In this document: positions 57,809 through 64,000 of the stretch, one piece after another | Layout of the letters: each line of letters starts with the position of its first letter | Numbering within the stretch: the first letter of the stretch is position 1 | NCBI GenBank assembly: GCA_023105745.1 | Contig: JALGQZ010000015.1 | Span: 22,487,499-22,551,498, forward strand | Source: Austropuccinia psidii | Lineage: Eukaryota; Basidiomycota; Pucciniomycetes; Pucciniales; Sphaerophragmiaceae | Direction: 5' to 3' | DNA: 64,000 nt | Position numbers and translations under genes: made by a program | The notes under the pieces: model-generated | Databases searched by the model: none | Seen by the model: the letters and a program-made list of their open reading frames with translations, nothing else | Told to the model about the DNA's origin: nothing

Positions 57809-60608
57809 TTTGCCTTTTTACCATTTAAAAGACAAATTAAAGTAAACAAAGTATCACCAGTCAACTTAGAGTTAGAGAAATTCAAGTCTGAACAGTTAAT
57901 TGAGGCTAAAATAAGCCTTCATCTGACTGATAAACAAGAAAATGAACTTTCTTCCCTTTTGTATGACCACAGAGGAGCATTTGCTTCAGACAAAAAACCT
58001 CTAGGAGCAATTATTGGTCTTGAAGTTGACATCATTCTTAACATTGAGAGACCTTATCCACCACTCTTAAGAACACCTGCATATCCAGCAAGTCCAAAAT
58101 CAAGAGAAGATCTAGAAATTCATATCAAAGAACTTCTGGACCTTTGTTTAATAATGAAAGTAGGCCACAATGAAGAATTAGACATAACTACACCAGTCAT
58201 AGTGGTGTGGCATAATGGAAAATCCAGAATGGTTGGGGACTTTAGAGCTCTGAACACTTACATTGTTCCAGACAGATACCCAATACCAAAAATCCAAATT
58301 GCCCTTACTCAAATATCTCAGGCAGTGTATATAACCACTATGGATGCCCTTAAAGGATTCCATCAAATTGTTGTGACACCAAGAGCAAGAAAATACTTGA
58401 GAATTATTGTTCATTGTGGATTGTATGAATACTTGAGGATGCCCTTTGGTATCAAAAATGCACCTTCACACTTCCAAAGAATGATGAATGAAATCTTCCC
58501 TGAAGAACTCTCAGAGGGATGGTTAATCATTTACATTGATGACATTATTGTCTGTTCCAAGACTTGGGAGGAGCACATGTACAGATTGTCCAGAGTTTTG
58601 ACAAAAATTCAATCAGTCAACATGAAAATCTCCTTGAAGAAATGCCATTTTGGATTTAAAGAACTTAATGCACTAGGACATGTTGTATCTGGTTTATCCC
58701 TTGGAATTGACAAAAACAAAGTTGCAGAAGTATTGCTAAAACCCATGCCTCAGAACAAGAAGGAAATCCAGTCATTCTTAGGTTTTGCAGGATATTACAG
58801 GCAACACATTAAGGATTTTTCATCCATAGCAAGACCACTTTATAAGTTGTGTGACAAAGACACAGTATTCAAAATGACTGTTGACAGAGTCAAAGCTTTT
58901 GAGTCTCTAAGAGAAGCATTGACCACTGCTCCACTCTTACTGATGCCAGACTTTAAATTGCCTTTCAAACTGTATATTCATGCATCAGGGGATGGACTAG
59001 GTGCTGCACTTCACCAAGTTCAGATCATAAATGATAAACCTGTAGAAGGACCCATATGTTTCATATCCAGGCAAATCAAACCAACTGAAGCCAGATATGG
59101 AGCAATTCAGATGGAATGTCTATGTCTTGTCTAGGCCTTGGAGAAATTTAACTAATTCTTAGAGGGATGTGTTTTTGAGGTGACAACAGATTGTACAGCT
59201 GTCAAATCACTTTTAAACATGAAAACACCCAACAGACATATGCTTAGATGGCAAATAGCCATACAAGAGTACAGAGGAAATATGACTATTTTTCATAAGG
59301 ATGGGAATATTCATAATAATGAAGATGGACCAAGCAGATGGCCATTACCAAATAATATTGATAATCCTGCTTATGTGCCAGAAGAAGCTTCACCACAAAT
59401 TACAATAGAAGGAATAAGTGTTACAGACTTAAACACCACCTTCTTTGAAGAAGTCAGAAGTAGTTACACTCAAGAAAAGAATTGTAGCATCTTATGCCAA
59501 TTACTTAACAAAGAATGTAAAGACAACTCTCTAATACATGCCTTGGATGAAGTATGGAGAAACTCTTATGATGAAGGAAGATTTCACCTACTGGATGGTA
59601 TAATTTACCACAGAACAAAGCACACATGTGTCATGACAGTTGTAGACAGGTCATTAATCAATCTTGTAATGAAGGAATGCCATGATAGTCCCTTTTCAGG
59701 AAATCTTTCTGAAGACAGAACAAGAGAGAAAGTAAATACCTGCATATGGTGGCCAATGTGCCAGAAAGATGTTGCAGAGTATTACAAAACCTGTGACAGA
59801 TGCCAAAAGGCAAATAAATCCACTGGCAAGAGACTTGGAAATATGATAAAAATACAATAACCAAACAGACCTTGGGAAATTGTCCATATGGATTGGGTAA
59901 CTGGCCTACCACCAGAAGGTGACAGAAGCTATAATGCTTGCCTAGTAAATGTGGAGAGATTAAGTAAAACTCCAATCTTTTTACCATGTCACAAAGATGA
60001 TACCGCCATGGATACAGCTCTTCTGATATGGAATAGAGTAGTGTCATGGACTGGGATATTTACAAATATCATTAGTGATAGGGATCCCAAATTCACCTCA
60101 GCACTATGGAAAAATCTTCACCAATTATTTGGCACTGAACTGTCTTTCACTACAGCCTACCACCCACAAACTGATGGCCTGGCTGAAAGGATGATCCAAA
60201 CCTTAGAGGACATGGTGAGAAGATTTTGTGCATATGGCCTTGAATTCAAAGATTGTGATGGATTTACCCATGATTGGCGTACTCTGCTTCCAGCACTGGA
60301 ATTAGCATATAAAACATCAATCCATGCCAGTACCAATCAGACTCGTGCTATTCTAGGAAAAGGATGGAACCCCAAGTTACCCCAAGATTCCTTGAGGAAA
60401 GATTTAATTGAAATAAATCCCAAAGCTGCTAGCTTCAAAGGAATGATAGACAAAGCTAGAAAGCATGCAGTAAGGCGCATGGAGGACTCTTTTGCATATG
60501 CTAAAGACAAATGGGATAATTCACATGCAAGTCCAGATTTCAAAGTGGGGGACCTAGTTCTTGTATCCACCACTAACTTCAATAACATCAAAAGATGTAA
60601 AAAGCTAA
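57809..60608 (+). pseudogene. Element A RT, RNase H and integrase
   Basis: The frame runs from protease linker into [44 protein letters not shown], catalytic YIDDIIV (58532 onwards), [15 protein letters not shown]. RNase H has [13 protein letters not shown], where His (58979) replaces the first catalytic Asp. Stops at about 59132 (TGG to TAG) and 59152 follow. The integrase zinc finger reads [13 protein letters not shown] with Asn (59702) for the second His, then CDRC. The core HMDWVTGL, SDRDPKF and [11 protein letters not shown] keeps D, D and E. A TAA stands at 59858. Coding ends inside NFNNIKRCKKL, where the B2 LTR begins. Confidence 0.92.
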
Positions 60609-62046
60609 TGTCAGGCTGAGTCTATGATAAAGGTGTATATGAGTATTTACAAGCTTTAACTATGACTGTGACACGGTAAAAATGGCTTTAAATGATGATA
60701 AGATTGATAATAAATGATTTAATTTAAGATTTAAAGGGCTTTACTATAGAGATATAGTGGTGGTGAGTGCTGTTGAAAGCCCTGGGTGCAGCTTTACCTG
60801 TTGGATTACAATAATAAAGGCTACAATACTTTAAATTAAGAGTATACCTGATTATTTAACCAAGAGTAAAATTGTTTTTGACAGTTTACTATGTAGGTTA
60901 TTCAAGAGCAGGATGAGGAAAGGTTTTTGGCTGTGAAAAGCCCTCCTTTTATCCTGAAATTGAGGTGGAAAGGCTGCTAGACCTTTCCACGTAGAGGAAG
61001 TGAAGATTTTTCACTCTCCAGGACAGGCTTGTGGCTTGCAAACAGCCTGTATACCCTGTATTGGGCTCAGATGTGGTTTCAAACCACATCTGGGCAGTTT
61101 TCACCAATACAGGGTGAAAATTTTCATCTGGGGACCTCACAGCCTGATTCTGACGTGTATGACGCGTAGAATGCTGTACAGAAACTGTATGGGACCCCAG
61201 TATTGACTGACATATGAGGTATTCAAGTAAAAACATGCTTCTTCCTCTATTTGACACCTCATATTCATGGTTATGTGATATTATCCCATGGTAAGGCTGT
61301 ATCTGACAGCAGGTGGGATTTTGACCTTAAAATGGTCATAACTCTTTCGGTTTTTGAGATATCAAGCTCAAAGTTGGTTCATTGAATAGCCCTGTATGGG
61401 CTCTACACAATGGTACCCAACTTGACATGGTTATCATTAAATATGACAAAGTTATCCCATGTACAAGTATTTTTGTACATTGGCGTGGTCTGGTCAAAAG
61501 CTGTATTAAGCTTGTTTGGCCAATACCTTCTGTTGTAGTTGAGTTATGAGGAAATGGATGGCACCATCAGATAGCCCTCATTGTGCTCTTTCCAAAAAGA
61601 CCCCACTTTAGGTATCTCACACTAAAACTGTAAAAGTTAGATGAGAGGTGAATGTTTTGTTCACCCTTATTTGGTCTGAATTTGACCATAACTCAAGTAA
61701 TACTGGTGCTAGCTCAGTTTGGCTGGTACCATTGGATAGCCCTGGCTTAGAGCTTCATTTTGAATACCCATTTGATGGGGTTAAGCCTCTCCTTCTAGAT
61801 TTTAGATGAGAGGTGAAAATTAAGGTTTATGCTCAGCAATAACTTTGAGCAGGAATAACTTTGTTGTTTCTTGTCCTATGGTGATGGGACTTATATTTTC
61901 AGAAAGAGGTACGTTTCCTCTTTCTTCTGATACCTTTTGAGTTAATTTGGCTCAGCTCCATGTTTTGGTGGTATTTTGGCTATACCATTGGTTTATGGTA
62001 TTTTGGCTGTCATGCTTGTGCTCTGGTTTTGAGTCACAGGCTGACA
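60609..62046 (-). repeat. B2 3' LTR (family B), inserted in element A
   Basis: The plus strand starts TGTCAGGCTGAGTCTATG and ends TTGAGTCACAGGCTGACA, 1438 bp. The adjacent 5-mer gctaa (60604-60608) should recur right of the window if this is a simple insertion. Confidence 0.9.
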
Positions 62047-62065
62047 TACCCTCCCTCTAAAAAAG
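62047..62065 (-). other. B2 polypurine tract
   Basis: The minus strand reads TTTTTTAGAGGGAGGGTA up to the LTR, as expected for the plus-strand primer of a Ty3 element; the same stretch precedes the E1 3' LTR. Confidence 0.7.
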
Positions 62066-62070
62066 GCTCA

Positions 62071-64000
62071 TCATTGATGAGACTGCTCAGTCCTCCTAGA
62101 GGCTCTGAATCTCCTTAAATGGAGGTTCCCATCTGGTATGGCATCCTCTGCCAACCATTTGTCTTTGTCAGCTGTCTGGTTCTTGAATCTGACTAGATAT
62201 TGTCTCTGATCCTTCCCATTGAGTCTGATTTTTCTGGCCCTGATGATTTTACTCACAGGTCCAGGAGAGTCTCCTACTTCCACTATTTCTGGTGGAGTGA
62301 TGTTTTTCTTCCTGGAGGGGAATTTATCCTCTTCTGTTTGGAAGTATGGTTTGACCAGGCTTACTGGAAAGACTGGGTGTTTCCTAGAAAACTCCTCAGT
62401 GAGCTTGACCTCTACTGCATTCTTCCCTATCAACTTAATGATAGTGAAGGGCCCTACAAATGAGTCTCTCATTTTCTTGGGTCCTTTGAGATTGTTAAAG
62501 TTTAGTGTAGACACTAACACCTGGTCCCCTTCCTTGAAGTCAGGTTCCATATGTGATTTGTCCCACCTCTGCTTATTATACTCTTTGGCCTCAGCTATGC
62601 ATTTGGCAGCAGTATCACAGGCTTTCTTGCACATATCATGGAAGTCTTTGGCTGTGGGGTGGATGGTCAGAAGATTTTTCTTCAAGTGATCCACAGGTAA
62701 AAGGGGATTCCACCCTTTCTCTACCAGTGCAGGTGTTTTTCCTGTGGTAGAGTGCTGGCTTGTATTATAAGCCAGTTGGACTGCTTGTAAGAGGGTGACC
62801 CAATCATGGGTATATCCCTCATGGTCGTTGTATTCCATGCCATAGGCACAGAACCTCCTGAGGATGTCCTCCATTGTTTGGATCATCCTCTCAGCTAGGC
62901 CATCTGTTTGTGGATGGTAATCTGTGGAAAAAGCAAGCTTGGTGCCTAGCATGTCATATAAATTGGTCCAAAATTCAGATGTGAATTTTGGGTCCCTGTC
63001 ACTAATTATGATCTTAGGGACTCCACAGGTGGATATCATGTTATTCCAAAATAACAGAGCAGTGTCCATGGCTGTGTCCTCTTTATGGCATGGTAGACAT
63101 CTCATGCTCTTGCTGAACCTATCTACTATGATTAGGCAGGCATTGTAGTTTTCTTTTCCTCCTTGGACAAGTCCTGTGACCCAGTCCATGTTGATGGTTT
63201 CCCATCGGTGTTTGGGTTCTTCTATGTGTTGAAGCAACCCATATTTTTTCCCATGTTTTCTATTTGCCTTTTGGCATCTTTCACAAGTGTTGATGTATTC
63301 ACTCAACTCTTGCTCCCACTTGGGCCACCAAGCTGTGCTTGCTACCCTCTCTTTAGTCCTGTCCTCACTCATGTGTCCCATGTAGGGGCAGTCATGGCAT
63401 TCCTGCAGGATTAAGGAGATGTGGTCTCTGTCTATCACTGTGAGTGCACTGGTGTGCTTTTCTCTGTGATAAATCAGGCCATCTATAAGGAAGAATTTAT
63501 TGTCCTTATAGGCCCTCAACCAGGGTTCCTCCAGCTGGGTTTCCAGTTCTGGGCTCCTGTATTTTTGTTGAAGGAGTTGGAGTAGTATGCTACACTGTTT
63601 GTGTTTAGCATAGGATTTCAGTACTGCATTGAAAAATTCATTATGCAATTCTGAGGAACTTATTCCCAGTATGGGGGGTTCTGTCCCTTCTGAATCAGTG
63701 TTTCCACTGTCAAGGGTACCACTCCCTGGTGCCCATTCAGAGAATCTAAAGTTCTTTTTCCTATTTATTTCCATAAAATGGATAGGAATTTTTGCAGCAA
63801 CTTCAGGGTCATACGCTGGATTGCTTTTGACATTGTCCAGTGGCCATCTGCTAAGGCCATCTGCATTGGTATGGCTTTTACCTTCCTTGTATATGATGGT
63901 CATGTTCCCTCTATACTCCTGGATGGCTATTTGCCATCTCAGCATGTGTCTATTAGTAGTCTTCATGTTTAGTAAAGACTTCAAGGCTGTGCAGTCTGTG
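62071..64000 (-). CDS. B2 Pol C-terminal part: RNase H end, integrase, chromodomain-like tail (intact)
   Basis: The frame enters from the right edge ([20 protein letters not shown], the end of RNase H) and runs without a stop to TGA at 62071. Integrase has its full HHCC finger ([14 protein letters not shown] then CERC), core [16 protein letters not shown] and [11 protein letters not shown] with D, D and E, and a GPF/Y module ([13 protein letters not shown]). The C-terminus has [20 protein letters not shown] and [13 protein letters not shown], resembling a chromodomain, which in chromoviruses directs integration to heterochromatin. It is the intact counterpart of the broken E1 Pol. Confidence 0.93.
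   Translation of the reverse strand, partial: TDCTALKSLLNMKTTNRHMLRWQIAIQEYRGNMTIIYKEGKSHTNADGLSRWPLDNVKSNPAYDPEVAAKIPIHFMEINRKKNFRFSEWAPGSGTLDSGNTDSEGTEPPILGISSSELHNEFFNAVLKSYAKHKQCSILLQLLQQKYRSPELETQLEEPWLRAYKDNKFFLIDGLIYHREKHTSALTVIDRDHISLILQECHDCPYMGHMSEDRTKERVASTAWWPKWEQELSEYINTCERCQKANRKHGKKYGLLQHIEEPKHRWETINMDWVTGLVQGGKENYNACLIIVDRFSKSMRCLPCHKEDTAMDTALLFWNNMISTCGVPKIIISDRDPKFTSEFWTNLYDMLGTKLAFSTDYHPQTDGLAERMIQTMEDILRRFCAYGMEYNDHEGYTHDWVTLLQAVQLAYNTSQHSTTGKTPALVEKGWNPLLPVDHLKKNLLTIHPTAKDFHDMCKKACDTAAKCIAEAKEYNKQRWDKSHMEPDFKEGDQVLVSTLNFNNLKGPKKMRDSFVGPFTIIKLIGKNAVEVKLTEEFSRKHPVFPVSLVKPYFQTEEDKFPSRKKNITPPEIVEVGDSPGPVSKIIRARKIRLNGKDQRQYLVRFKNQTADKDKWLAEDAIPDGNLHLRRFRASRRTEQSHQ

Larger units (their letters stand above)
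53600..60608 (+). mobile_element. Ty3/gypsy element A, no 5' LTR, interrupted twice
   Basis: Gag-protease-RT-RNase H-integrase run in a single frame from 53642, broken by a solo LTR (54369-55788) and cut at 60608 by element B2. No LTR precedes the gag start: CFT1 intron sequence lies within 45-75 bases of it. Five or so isolated stops make it moderately young. It is a different family from E1/B2 and closer to E2. Confidence 0.9.
62047..64000 (-). mobile_element. Ty3/gypsy element B2, young, 3' part only
   Basis: A minus-strand element nested in element A: 3' LTR at 60609-62046, polypurine tract and an uninterrupted Pol reading to the right edge. The remaining Pol, Gag and 5' LTR lie outside. 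Confidence 0.9.

Noticed and set aside
62200..62689. Plus-strand open frames opposite B2 integrase
   Set aside because: Antisense to an intact minus-strand Pol with clear motifs.

Overview
This looks like a repeat-packed piece of a rust fungus genome (Pucciniales). The Ty3/gypsy Gag and Pol families strongly resemble those I associate with the myrtle rust Austropuccinia psidii. That species call rests on recognition only, no search was run, and I hold it at about 0.7. The one host gene I can name, a fragment of the cleavage/polyadenylation factor gene CFT1 (CPSF160), is fungal in type with short GT-AG introns. Nothing here looks bacterial. I see no tRNA or rRNA gene and no CRISPR array.

Layout. 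(1) 1-4386, minus strand: a young Ty1/Copia element with an intact integrase-RT-RNase H frame, a 246 bp 5' LTR and a primer-binding site matching the anticodon arm of initiator-Met tRNA; its 3' end lies off the window. (2) 4387-6490: CpG-bearing host-like DNA with exon-like blocks. (3) 6491-7949: nothing recognisable. (4) 7950-32345: an old minus-strand Ty3 element (E3) that has lost RT/RNase H/IN. Its 3' LTR was split by a full-length Ty3 element E1 (8105-23631, TSD taagc). E1 in turn carries three LTR insertions at 11278-12906, 14358-16463 and 18288-20469. The 5' LTR of E3 was split by a solo LTR at 29962-32122. (5) 32346-36121: a decayed gag-protease remnant of another Ty3-type element. (6) 36122-44786: Ty3 element E2 with both LTRs, also lacking RT/RNase H. 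(7) 44787-48795: a leader scrap, then the 5' LTR, gag and protease of another Ty3 element (E4). (8) 48796-50596: an LTR with unlike flanks. (9) 50597-51236: the RT-RNase H tail of a Copia element. (10) 52641-53566, minus strand: the last four exons of a broken CFT1. (11) 53642-60608: Ty3 element A, plus strand, interrupted by a solo LTR (TSD acatc) and cut at its end by a young, intact minus-strand Ty3 element B2 that runs off the right edge.

How the parts relate. The insertions can be ordered: E3 is older than E1, and E1 is older than its three nested LTRs; CFT1 is broken next to element A, and A is older than the solo LTR and B2. CpG is common in host DNA and the young Copia element and nearly absent from the older Ty3 copies, which fits methylation-driven decay. 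The most unusual signal is a second long reading frame lying at +1 to the main gag-pol frame in the 5' gag region of three separate Ty3 elements (E1, E2, A). Between A and E2 this alternative frame is conserved at protein level.
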